Assembly: GCA_026990045.1 (NCBI GenBank)
Contig: JALSIK010000328.1
Location: forward strand, 1 to 12,172
From: Chromatiales bacterium
Lineage (GTDB): Bacteria; Pseudomonadota; Gammaproteobacteria; CAMYNG01
Reading direction: 5' to 3'
Length of the DNA: 12,172 nt
The notes under the pieces were generated by a model, which was given only the letters and a program-made list of their open reading frames with translations, made no database searches and was not told the origin of the DNA. The first letter of the stretch is position 1; every line of letters begins with the position of its first letter. Shown here one piece after another: positions 1-6,678 of this stretch. The translations under genes and the position numbers were made by a program.

Positions 1-828
1 CTCGCGGCCGCGGTCCCGGGGCTGGCGGCCTCGCTCTCGCCCGGCGGCTGGGCGGCGGCCGCCGAGGCCATTCGCACCACCGACACCGTGGCCAAGGGGG
101 CCTGGCGCACCCTGGAGCTGGACGGGCGCACCGTGACCGTGGCCGGCATCGCCAAGGGCTCAGGCATGATCCGTCCCGACATGGCCACCATGCTGGCCTT
201 TCTCGCCACCGATGCGGCGGTGGCGGCGGCGGACCTGCAGGCCATGCTGCGGCGGGCGGTGGACGCCAGCTTCAACCGCATCACCGTGGACGGCGACACC
301 TCCACCAACGATGCCTGCGTGCTGGCCGCCACCGGTGCCGCCGGCGTCCGGCCCCGGGGCGGCGACCTGGAGCGGCTGGAACGGGCGGTGGCCCAGGTCT
401 GCCGCGACCTGGCCCTGCGCATCGTGGCCGACGGCGAGGGTGCCACGCGCCTGGTGACGGTGGCGGTGGAGGGCGGGCGCGACGAGGCCGAGTGCGAGGC
501 GGTGGCCTTCACCATCGCCCACTCGCCGCTGGTCAAGACCGCCCTCTTCGCCGGCGATCCCAACTGGGGCCGCATCCTGGCCGCGGTGGGGCGGGCCGGG
601 CTCGACGGCCTGGACGTGGCGGGCGTGGAGATCCACCTGGACGATGTCTGCGTGGCCCGGGACGGCGGGCGCGCACCGGGCTACCGCGAGGCCGACGGCG
701 CCGCGGTGATGGCCCGCGATGCCTTCACCATCCGCGTGGTCCTGGGCCGGGGTTCCGCCGCGGCCACGGTCTGGACCTGCGACCTCTCCTGCGATTACGT
801 GCGCATCAACGCCGAGTACCGCACATGA
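1..828 (+). CDS. argJ: Glutamate N-acetyltransferase / amino-acid acetyltransferase ArgJ (5' end missing)
   Basis: The reading frame is open from base 1, so the start lies outside the window; 275 codons are visible, and about 130 N-terminal residues are missing by comparison with the usual ~400-residue family length. ArgJ moves acetyl from N-acetylornithine to glutamate in the cytoplasmic arginine pathway; bifunctional members also use acetyl-CoA. Visible signatures are TTDT near codon 26, KGSGMI followed by DMATML, GDTSTNDAC, and DPNWGRI. Family knowledge places self-cleavage between Ala and Thr of the MATML motif; that Thr, the N-terminal nucleophile of the beta chain, is codon 187-189 here. 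Nothing in the visible part is broken. The stop overlaps the mutT start as ATGA. Whether it is mono- or bifunctional cannot be decided from this fragment. Confidence 0.97.
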   Translation, partial: LAAAVPGLAASLSPGGWAAAAEAIRTTDTVAKGAWRTLELDGRTVTVAGIAKGSGMIRPDMATMLAFLATDAAVAAADLQAMLRRAVDASFNRITVDGDTSTNDACVLAATGAAGVRPRGGDLERLERAVAQVCRDLALRIVADGEGATRLVTVAVEGGRDEAECEAVAFTIAHSPLVKTALFAGDPNWGRILAAVGRAGLDGLDVAGVEIHLDDVCVARDGGRAPGYREADGAAVMARDAFTIRVVLGRGSAAATVWTCDLSCDYVRINAEYRT

Positions 829-1799
829 GCACCGCATCCGCCGGCTCCCCCGGCGACGGCGGGGTGGTGGAGGTCGCCGTGGGGGTGGTGTACGACGGGG
901 CCGGCCGCATCCTGCTGGCGCAGCGGGCGGCCCACCTGCACCAGGGCGGCGGCTGGGAGTTCCCGGGCGGCAAGCTGGAGCGGGGCGAGACGCCGGCCAT
1001 GGCCCTGGCGCGGGAGCTGCGCGAGGAGCTGGGGATCCAGGTGGGCGAGGTCCTGCCCCTGATGGAGATCCCCCACCGCTATCCCGAGCGCACCGTGCGC
1101 CTGCACGTGTTCGAGGTCAGGAGTTTCAGCGGCGAGGCCGCCGGCCTCCAGGGGCAGGGCCTGGACTGGGTCGCTCCCGGCGACCTGCCCCGCTACCGGC
1201 TGCCCGCGGCCGACCGCGGCATCGTGCAGGCGGTCAACCTGCCGGACCTCATGCTCATCACCGGTGCCTTCTCGGACGAGTCCGACTTCGCCGCCCGCCT
1301 GCGGAGCGCCCTGGCCCGGGGGATCCGGCTGGTCCAGCTTCGTGCCCCGGAGCTGGGCGAAGACGCCTTCGCCCGCCTGGCCGCGCTGGCGCGCGAGGCC
1401 TGCGGCGAGGCCGGCGCGCGGCTGGTGCTCAATTGTCCCGTGCCTTGGTTCCACCGGCTCGCCGCCGACGGCCTGCACCTGAGCGGGGCGCGGCTCATGG
1501 CCCTGGCGGAGCGGCCGGTGGCGCCGGGGCGGCTGCTGGGCGCCTCCTGTCACGACGCCGCCCAGCTGGCGCAGGCCGCCCGGGTGGGGGTGGACTACGC
1601 CCTGCTGTCGCCGGTGCACGCCACCGCCTCCCATCCCGGGGCCGCGCCCCTGGGCTGGGAGGCGTTTGCGCGCCTGGTGCGGGAGGTGCCGTTCCCGGTC
1701 TACGCCCTGGGCGGGCTCACCCGCGCGGACCTCCTCCTGGCCCGGCGCCACGGGGCGCGCGGCATCGCCGCCATCCGCGGCCTGTGGGACGCCCCGTGA
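825..1799 (+). CDS. mutT: MutT-type Nudix hydrolase fused to a thiamine-phosphate-synthase-like domain
   Basis: The protein has 324 residues; the ATG lies inside the argJ stop (ATGA). Residues 14-135 form a Nudix domain with a complete Nudix box at 49-71: G49, E55, then REL(R)EE at 63-68 and G70. This is the arrangement of MutT, which hydrolyses 8-oxo-dGTP to keep it out of DNA. The preceding QRAAHLHQGGGWEFPGGK also matches MutT. From about residue 140 a second domain resembles ThiE, with QLR (171-173), DGLHL (215-219), the SPVHATASHPG loop (262-272) and YALGGL (293-298). This fusion is known in many gammaproteobacteria, where the role of the second domain is unsettled. Residues expected for ThiE Mg and diphosphate binding look absent: NCP replaces the usual N-D-R, SGAR replaces G-Q-x-D, and no Lys is present in the 262-272 loop. 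I infer an active Nudix enzyme with a non-catalytic or repurposed tail. Confidence 0.93.
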   Translation: MSTASAGSPGDGGVVEVAVGVVYDGAGRILLAQRAAHLHQGGGWEFPGGKLERGETPAMALARELREELGIQVGEVLPLMEIPHRYPERTVRLHVFEVRSFSGEAAGLQGQGLDWVAPGDLPRYRLPAADRGIVQAVNLPDLMLITGAFSDESDFAARLRSALARGIRLVQLRAPELGEDAFARLAALAREACGEAGARLVLNCPVPWFHRLAADGLHLSGARLMALAERPVAPGRLLGASCHDAAQLAQAARVGVDYALLSPVHATASHPGAAPLGWEAFARLVREVPFPVYALGGLTRADLLLARRHGARGIAAIRGLWDAP

Positions 1800-2257
1800 C
1801 ACCTTCCCGTCTGGCTCGGTCCGCCGGACTCGTCCTGCTGGTGCTGGTGGTCGCCGCCGCCGCGTGGTGGGCCCGGCAGCGGGCGGCGGCGCCGGCCGCG
1901 GTGCTGCTGCCGGCGGCCCCCTGCGAGCCCCGCGGGCGGGCCTGCGAGGCCGCCAGCGAGGGGGTCCGGATCAGCCTGGAGCTGCCTCCCCGCGTGCCCT
2001 ACCTGGTCCGGTTCCCCGCCACGGTCCGCGTGGGCGGAATCGAGGGCGTGGCGGGGGTGCAGGTGCGTTTCGCGATGGAGGGCATGGACATGGGCGTGCA
2101 GCCGGTGGCCCTGCGGCGGGCCGCGGCCGGCACGTGGCGCGGGACGGCCGTGCTGCCGGTGTGTGCCAGCGGCCGCCGCGACTGGACGGCGGAGGTGGAG
2201 GTCATCGCCGGCGGCGGGCGCTGGCGGGCGCGGTTCGGGTTCGCCGCCGGCGGCTGA
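1796..2257 (+). CDS. Membrane-anchored YtkA-like domain protein, function unknown
   Basis: The protein has 153 residues and starts with GTG inside the mutT stop (GTGA). A short basic N-terminus (R5, R8) precedes a hydrophobic segment at about 11-25, so it is probably anchored by one helix with the rest in the periplasm. The remainder is predicted beta-rich. The motif FAMEGMDMG at 92-100, set in a YLVRFPATV...VQVRF context, resembles the YtkA-like/FixH-like small domain seen near copper and redox proteins. Cysteines are at 43, 50 and 123, and methionines cluster at 94, 97 and 99, so metal or thiol chemistry is possible but not shown. It is the last gene of the argJ-mutT unit, 6 bases from the convergent yacG stop. 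The family call rests on the MDMG motif and overall shape. Confidence 0.75.
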   Translation: MTPSRLARSAGLVLLVLVVAAAAWWARQRAAAPAAVLLPAAPCEPRGRACEAASEGVRISLELPPRVPYLVRFPATVRVGGIEGVAGVQVRFAMEGMDMGVQPVALRRAAAGTWRGTAVLPVCASGRRDWTAEVEVIAGGGRWRARFGFAAGG

Positions 2258-2266
2258 GGCGCCTCA
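2255..2266. repeat. Perfect 12-base palindrome containing both convergent stop codons
   Basis: TGAGGCGCCTCA is fully self-complementary. Its first three bases are the stop of the plus-strand YtkA-like gene and its last three, read on the minus strand, are the yacG stop. There is no loop or T-run, so it is not a normal intrinsic terminator. No other hairpin separates these converging genes, so transcripts from the two sides probably run into each other. Confidence 0.7.
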
Positions 2267-2467
2267 CTCCTCGTCCCGGTCGCCGCCTGCCGGCCACGCC
2301 TCCCCGGCCGGCTCGCCGGGAATGCGGTGCGCCTCGCTGGCCCAGTCCCCCAGGTCGATGAGCCGGCAGCGCTCGCTGCAGAACGGCCGCCACTTCTCCG
2401 CCGGCACCCATTTCACCGGCTTGCCGCAGACGGGGCAGCGGACGGTCCTGGGCCCGGGGGAGGTCAT
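2264..2467 (-). CDS. yacG: DNA gyrase inhibitor YacG, zinc-binding
   Basis: This small protein has 67 residues, a usual length for the family. YacG binds GyrB and inhibits gyrase. The four zinc ligands are C11, C14, C30 and C34 in a CPVC...CSERC arrangement, followed by the family signature RLIDLGDWASE and then HRIPGEP. The C-terminus is acidic (DRDEE). The ATG overlaps the stop of the upstream glycosyltransferase gene as ATGA, so translation is probably coupled. yacG normally sits close to coaE and zapD in this lineage; here the glycosyltransferase gene comes between. The product is certain from the motifs; the gyrase role is taken from the family. Confidence 0.96.
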   Translation of the reverse strand: MTSPGPRTVRCPVCGKPVKWVPAEKWRPFCSERCRLIDLGDWASEAHRIPGEPAGEAWPAGGDRDEE

Positions 2468-4218
2468 GGCCGCGGGCCGGTCTCTTCCGCGGTCGCCGGC
2501 GGCCCGCCGTCCGGGGGAGCGTCCTTCTGCAGGTCCTCCAGGTAGCGCCGGGCCCAGCGGTGTTCCGGGTTGAGGGCCAGGGCCTGCTCGTAGTAGGCGG
2601 CGGCCAGCTGCCGTTCGCCGCGGGCGGCGTGCAGCCGGCCCAGCTGGACCGCGAAGATCTCCATGTCCGGGTGTTGCTGCAGGGCCTGCCGGCACAGGGC
2701 GATGGCCTCCTCGGTGCGGCCGGTGGCCCGCAGCACTTCCGACTTGATGGCGAGCAGGCGGGGATCGCCGGGGTAGACCTCGAGGCCGGCCTCCACCACT
2801 TCCTCGGCCGCCTCGTGGTGTCCCTGGTTGACCAGGACCTCGCCCAGGATCTTGTAGGTGGGGAACGAATACCGGGCGTAGCCGATGAGATTGCGGAAAT
2901 GCTTCAGGGCCCGCTCCGTGTCCCCGAACCGGGCATAGTAGGTGGCGAGGTTGGACTCGGCATGGACGTTGGGGCCGGTGATGTCCAGGGCGTGGGTGTA
3001 GAGGGAAATGGGGGAGCGCCAGAACTGGAGGTGGATGGCCGTCACCACGCTGATCACCGCTGCAAAGGCGAGCCCGACGGCCTGCGCCAGGCGGCGCCGG
3101 CCGAGGTGTCGCAGCATGTCGAGGCCGTGGGCCATGGCGATGAACAGGCCGAGGGCGGCGATGTACATGTAGCGGTCGGCGAGAAAATGCGGCCCCGACT
3201 TGACGATGCCCGACAGCGGCGCGAGCCAGATCAGCATCCACAGGACCGCGAACAGGAGATGTGGGAAGCGGCGCCGGACGGCGATGGCGGCGACGGTGAC
3301 CGCGACCATGAACAGGGCGGACGCGGCCACCGGCAGCAGGGCCGGGTCGCGCACGAAGGGATAGTAGAACGCGAAATCCTTGGGCAGCAGCAGCATGCGG
3401 AAGTAGGCGGGCAGGGACAGCAGGAAATTGCCGATGCGGACATACAGCGTCATCACGTCGGTGGTGCTCAGGGCGCCGGACATTCCGTGGGCCCGCACGG
3501 TGAGCAGTCCCACCACCAGGGCGATGGCGAAATAGATCCACTTGTTCCGCAGGGCCCGGGCCAGGTCGGCCCGGCGGCGTGGCACCAGGGGATCTCCGTA
3601 GCGGTACCAGTCCACCAGGATCAGGGCCACCGGCAGGACCACGCTGGTGGCCTTGCTCAGCACGGACAGGGTGAACAGGACGATGGAGGCGGCGAGGGCC
3701 CCGCGCTGGCCCCGTTCACGGTAGCGCAGGTACTGGAGCATGGAGAGGAACGCAAACGTCGCCGACAGCAGGCCCTTGCGCTCCGCGATCCAGCCCACGG
3801 CGCCCACGTTCACGGGGTGCAGGGCAAACAGGGTCGCTGTGAACAGGTGCACGAAATCCCTGCCGGGGACCAGCCGGCGCACGAGGAGAAACACCAGGAA
3901 GGTGTTGAGAACGTGCAGGAGCCCGTTGTGCAGGTGCATGCCGCCGGCGGACAGCCCGTGGACGTAGTAGTCCAGATAGAAGGAGACCAGTGTCACCGGG
4001 TGCCAGTTGGCGTTGACGATGTCGATGAGCAGGTTGCCCAGGTCGTCCAGGCCGAGGCCATCGGCCGCCCGCTTGTAAACATACAGTACGTAGATGGGGT
4101 CGTCGTAGTTGACGGCGGTGAACCGCACCGAGGTGGAATAGATGGCCGCGGTGACCAGCAGGACGAGCGCCAGCAGGCCCCAGGTGCGGCGCGAGGTGGC
4201 GGTTGTGTCGCGTGTCAT
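2464..4218 (-). CDS. TMTC-like polytopic glycosyltransferase (GT-C fold) with C-terminal TPRs
   Basis: The protein has 584 residues: an N-terminal part with many hydrophobic helices (about 13-30, 98-117, 124-142, 150-166, 176-205, 227-242, 300-313, 320-337, 350-366, 380-397) and a soluble tail from about 410 that reads as TPR repeats to 565. Motifs match the TMTC / O-mannosyltransferase-like family: NYDDPIYV at 37-44 with the Asp pair usual at a GT-C active site, NWHPVTLVSFYLDY (71-84), HLHNGLLHVLN (95-105), ALHPVNVGAVGWIAERKGLLS (split at 132-152) and ADRYMYIAALG (347-357). Such enzymes transfer a sugar from a lipid carrier to Ser/Thr outside the cytoplasm; the acceptor here is unknown. It interrupts the zapD-yacG neighbourhood, overlaps yacG by ATGA, and has GC of 55-75% in four lines I counted, against 85% in one line of coaE. 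No clear Shine-Dalgarno sequence precedes the ATG. Glycosylation of the nearby pilins is an attractive but unproven role. Confidence 0.83.
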   Translation of the reverse strand: MTRDTTATSRRTWGLLALVLLVTAAIYSTSVRFTAVNYDDPIYVLYVYKRAADGLGLDDLGNLLIDIVNANWHPVTLVSFYLDYYVHGLSAGGMHLHNGLLHVLNTFLVFLLVRRLVPGRDFVHLFTATLFALHPVNVGAVGWIAERKGLLSATFAFLSMLQYLRYRERGQRGALAASIVLFTLSVLSKATSVVLPVALILVDWYRYGDPLVPRRRADLARALRNKWIYFAIALVVGLLTVRAHGMSGALSTTDVMTLYVRIGNFLLSLPAYFRMLLLPKDFAFYYPFVRDPALLPVAASALFMVAVTVAAIAVRRRFPHLLFAVLWMLIWLAPLSGIVKSGPHFLADRYMYIAALGLFIAMAHGLDMLRHLGRRRLAQAVGLAFAAVISVVTAIHLQFWRSPISLYTHALDITGPNVHAESNLATYYARFGDTERALKHFRNLIGYARYSFPTYKILGEVLVNQGHHEAAEEVVEAGLEVYPGDPRLLAIKSEVLRATGRTEEAIALCRQALQQHPDMEIFAVQLGRLHAARGERQLAAAYYEQALALNPEHRWARRYLEDLQKDAPPDGGPPATAEETGPRP

Positions 4219-4264
4219 GCCGGTGTCGGGAACAGCCGCCGGCCGCCCGGGCCGGGGGAAAACG

Positions 4265-4292
4265 ATTGTAAGCGTTTATCGGCCGTTGCCGC
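4265..4292 (-). promoter_or_regulatory. Candidate sigma-70 promoter for the TMTC-like gene
   Basis: On the minus strand TACAAT (4270 to 4265) is a 5/6 match to the -10 consensus. Sixteen bases upstream, GCGGCA is only a 3/6 match to -35. It lies in the 106-base gap after zapD. It overlaps an imperfect dyad, AAACG-N8-CGTTT (4260-4277), which contains a TGTAAGCGTTT core like LacI-family operators. The gap holds nothing else I can name. The promoter would separate the glycosyltransferase from the pil/coaE/zapD transcript. Confidence 0.3.
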
Positions 4293-4324
4293 GAGGATCT
4301 TGACCGCTCCCGCGGCGCCCGGTC

Positions 4325-5092
4325 TCACAGGGCACAGCAGGTGAGGGTGAACGGGACGTCCTCCCGGGTCTGGAGGGCGCGTTCCGCGGGTCGCGGTTGC
4401 ATGAAGCGCACGGTGAAACGGTGGCGGCCGGCGCTGATCTCGGCGTAGCAGGTCAGGCCGGCCGGTACCTCCACCCGCAGGAGCTGGTACGGCACGCTGC
4501 TGTCCAGGGCCTGCTGGTAGAACCCCCCGGCGGCGGTGCAGGAGACGGGATCGCCGCTGCCGCGCAGGATGTCCAGGATCAGCGCCGCCGCCCGGGGTCC
4601 GGGCTCCAGGTCCCGGGCCCAGGCGGCGAGGCGGGCGTGGCGGTCGTCGTCGGGCTGCTGCAGCCAGTGGTGGAGCAGGGGCAGCTCGAAGTCGCAGGCC
4701 CCGCCCACCAGGCTGCCGCGCTGGGCGAGGGCGGACACCAGCTCCTGCTCCCGCACGGACTGGCCCAGCGGGCCGGTCTCCCCGTGCAGGAGGGAACGGG
4801 TCTCCTCCAGCCGCGCCAGGACGGCATCCAGGCGCACGGTGTCCACGCCGGGGGCGTTGAGCAGGCGGGCGAGCACACCCTGCTGGCGTTCCAGCTCCTT
4901 GATGAGCTCGGCCCGCAGCTCGGGCCGGGCCAGCACCTCCACCAGGTCCACCACGGCGTCCAGGGCCCGGCGGCTGGCCCAGGGGTCGCGCCCGGCCAGC
5001 GCCGCCCGCAGGCGGCGGCCCAGGTGTTCCAGGCGCAGCAGGGTGCGGATGCGCTCGTTGAGCGGGTGTTCGTAGACGACGGCCTGGGTCAC
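4325..5092 (-). CDS. zapD: Cell division protein ZapD (FtsZ-associated)
   Basis: ZapD cross-links FtsZ filaments at the division ring in the cytoplasm. From the GTG at 5092 the protein has 255 residues and begins MTQAVVYEHPLNERIRTLLR, which aligns in position with the E. coli start (a few residues before FEHPLNE). A TTG at 5107 would add five residues but has no ribosome binding site, whereas GCGGA lies about 8 bases before the GTG. The N-terminal half is helical and charged. The C-terminal half carries the family pattern ending in a beta-rich domain (AGRHRFTVRFMQPR). The gene lies 59 bases downstream of coaE, the usual neighbour, and is probably cotranscribed with it. It ends in two Cys residues before the last Ala-Leu. 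Confidence 0.93.
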   Translation of the reverse strand: MTQAVVYEHPLNERIRTLLRLEHLGRRLRAALAGRDPWASRRALDAVVDLVEVLARPELRAELIKELERQQGVLARLLNAPGVDTVRLDAVLARLEETRSLLHGETGPLGQSVREQELVSALAQRGSLVGGACDFELPLLHHWLQQPDDDRHARLAAWARDLEPGPRAAALILDILRGSGDPVSCTAAGGFYQQALDSSVPYQLLRVEVPAGLTCYAEISAGRHRFTVRFMQPRPAERALQTREDVPFTLTCCAL

Positions 5093-5151
5093 GGGCGGAA
5101 TCCGCAAAAGCAGGCATTGTGGAGCAGTGCCGCACGGGCTGCAACGGGTGG

Positions 5152-5751
5152 TCAGCGGGCCGCCGCCAGGTCCAGGTAGTGCCGGTGGAGGGCGGCCACC
5201 GCGCGGTCCAGGGCGTCCAGGCCGCCGTCGTTGGCGATGACGTCGTCCGCCGCCGCCAGGCGCTCGCGCCGGCCGGCCTGGGCCGCCAGCACCGCCCGGG
5301 CCTCGTCCGCGCCGATGCCGTCGCGGGCCATGGCGCGCCGCACCTGGAGGTCTTCGGGGGCGTCCACCACCAGCACCCGGTCCACCAGGTCGCGCTGCCC
5401 GGATTCCACCAGCAGGGGGATGACCACGACGGCATAGGGGACGTCCAGCTCCCGCAGGCGGCGCTCCACCTCGGCCCGGATGCGGGGGTGGAGGATGGCC
5501 TCGAGCCGGCGGCGGGCCCCGGGGTCGGCGAAGATCTTCCGGCGCAGCGCGGCCCGGTCCAGGCCGCCGCCGGGCTCCAGGATGTCCGGGCCGAAGGCCG
5601 CTGCGATTTCATCCAGGGCGGGCCGGCCGGGAGCGGTGAGCTCGCGGGCGATGGCGTCCATGTCGATGACGGGCACCCCGCGGGCGGCGAACCGCTCGGC
5701 CACCGTGGACTTGCCGCTGCCGATGCCGCCGGTGAGGCCCACCACCAGCAT
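5152..5751 (-). CDS. coaE: Dephospho-CoA kinase CoaE
   Basis: CoaE phosphorylates the 3' ribose hydroxyl of dephospho-CoA with ATP, the last step of coenzyme A synthesis. The protein has 199 residues, a normal length. The P-loop GLTGGIGSGKST is at residues 5-16, then VIDMDAIARELT at 28-39, RRKIFADP at 70-77, LHPRIRAEV at 88-96 and VVVIPLLVESG at 108-118, all family signatures. The ATG follows the pilD stop after 5 bases, so the two are almost certainly on one transcript. An adjacent upstream ATC and the lack of a strong Shine-Dalgarno sequence suggest reinitiation after pilD. No defects are visible. Confidence 0.97.
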   Translation of the reverse strand: MLVVGLTGGIGSGKSTVAERFAARGVPVIDMDAIARELTAPGRPALDEIAAAFGPDILEPGGGLDRAALRRKIFADPGARRRLEAILHPRIRAEVERRLRELDVPYAVVVIPLLVESGQRDLVDRVLVVDAPEDLQVRRAMARDGIGADEARAVLAAQAGRRERLAAADDVIANDGGLDALDRAVAALHRHYLDLAAAR

Positions 5752-5756
5752 GATGC

Positions 5757-6641
5757 TCAGCCCGCCAGCCAGGCCAGGTAGGCGCGGTTGATGTCGTCGC
5801 CCCACAGGAGCATGATCCAGCCGGCGCCGGCCAGGTAGGGGCCGAAGGGGATGGGTTTCTCCCGCCCCTGGCGGCCCAGGGCGATGAGGGCGAGCCCGGT
5901 GGCGGCGCCGATGACCGAGGAGATGAGTACGATGCCGGGCAGCGCGCCCCAGCCCAGCCACGCCCCCAGCAGGGCCAGCAGCTTGAAGTCGCCGTGGCCC
6001 ATGCCTTCCTTGCCGGTGACCGCCTTGAAAATCTTGTACACGCTCCACAGCACCAGGTAGCCGGCGGCGGCGCCGATGACCGCCTCCTGCAGGGGCACGA
6101 AGGTCCCGCCCAGGTTGAGGAGCAGGCCGGCCCACAGCCAGGGCAGGGTGATCTCGTCGGGCAGGTACTGGTGGTCCAGGTCGATGAAGGTGAGGGCGAC
6201 CAGGGCGCCGGTGAGGAGCATGGCCCCCACGGCGGCGGCCGAGACGCCGAAGCGCCAGGCACAGGCGGCGAACAGGATACCGGTGAGCAGCTCCACCACC
6301 GGGTAGCGGGCGGAGATGGGCGCGCCGCAGGCCCGGCAGCGGCCCCGCAGCCACAGCCAGCTCAGGACGGGGACGTTCTCCAGCGCGCCGATGGCGTGGC
6401 CGCAGCGGGGGCAGCGGGAACGGGGGCTGACCAGGCCGAAGGGCGCCGGTTCCGGCCCGGGCAGGCCGGTCTCGCCCTGCTCGCGCAGGTACTCGAGGCA
6501 CTCGCTGCGCCAGCGGGCCTGCATCATGCGCGGCAGGCGGTGGATGACCACGTTGAGGAAGGAACCCACCACCAGTCCCAGCACGGCACCGGCGGCCAGC
6601 CACCAGGCCGGTTCCGCGCGCAGGAACTGGAGCAGGTTCAC
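5757..6641 (-). CDS. pilD: Prepilin peptidase / N-methyltransferase PilD
   Basis: PilD is an inner-membrane aspartic protease that cuts the leader from class-III prepilins after Gly and methylates the new N-terminal residue. The protein has 294 residues, starting with GTG. The N-terminal helix GLVVGSFLNVVIHRLPR (about 22-38) precedes a cytoplasmic domain with the paired cysteine motifs C77-x2-C80 and C102-x2-C105, which bind zinc in this family. Six or so further membrane helices follow. The catalytic aspartates should be in FIDLDHQYLPD (D154) and GMGHGDFK (D218). It is 37 bases after pilC and 5 before coaE. It probably matures all three pilins in this window and also the type II secretion pseudopilins implied by gspC. 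The start has no good ribosome binding site. Confidence 0.97.
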   Translation of the reverse strand: MNLLQFLRAEPAWWLAAGAVLGLVVGSFLNVVIHRLPRMMQARWRSECLEYLREQGETGLPGPEPAPFGLVSPRSRCPRCGHAIGALENVPVLSWLWLRGRCRACGAPISARYPVVELLTGILFAACAWRFGVSAAAVGAMLLTGALVALTFIDLDHQYLPDEITLPWLWAGLLLNLGGTFVPLQEAVIGAAAGYLVLWSVYKIFKAVTGKEGMGHGDFKLLALLGAWLGWGALPGIVLISSVIGAATGLALIALGRQGREKPIPFGPYLAGAGWIMLLWGDDINRAYLAWLAG

Positions 6642-6678
6642 CGGCGGCGGTGCCGTGCCTGGGCCGGGGACCGCGGCA

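Noticed and set aside
2560..4344. A long plus-strand open frame (594 codons) opposite the glycosyltransferase gene
   Set aside because: It is antisense to a gene with clear motifs, and its translation is rich in Gln, Gly, His and Val as expected from the complement of GC-biased codons. It shows no domain.
5093..5107. TTG at 5107 as the zapD start
   Set aside because: It lacks a ribosome binding site and adds residues absent from the E. coli protein; the GTG at 5090-5092 fits better.
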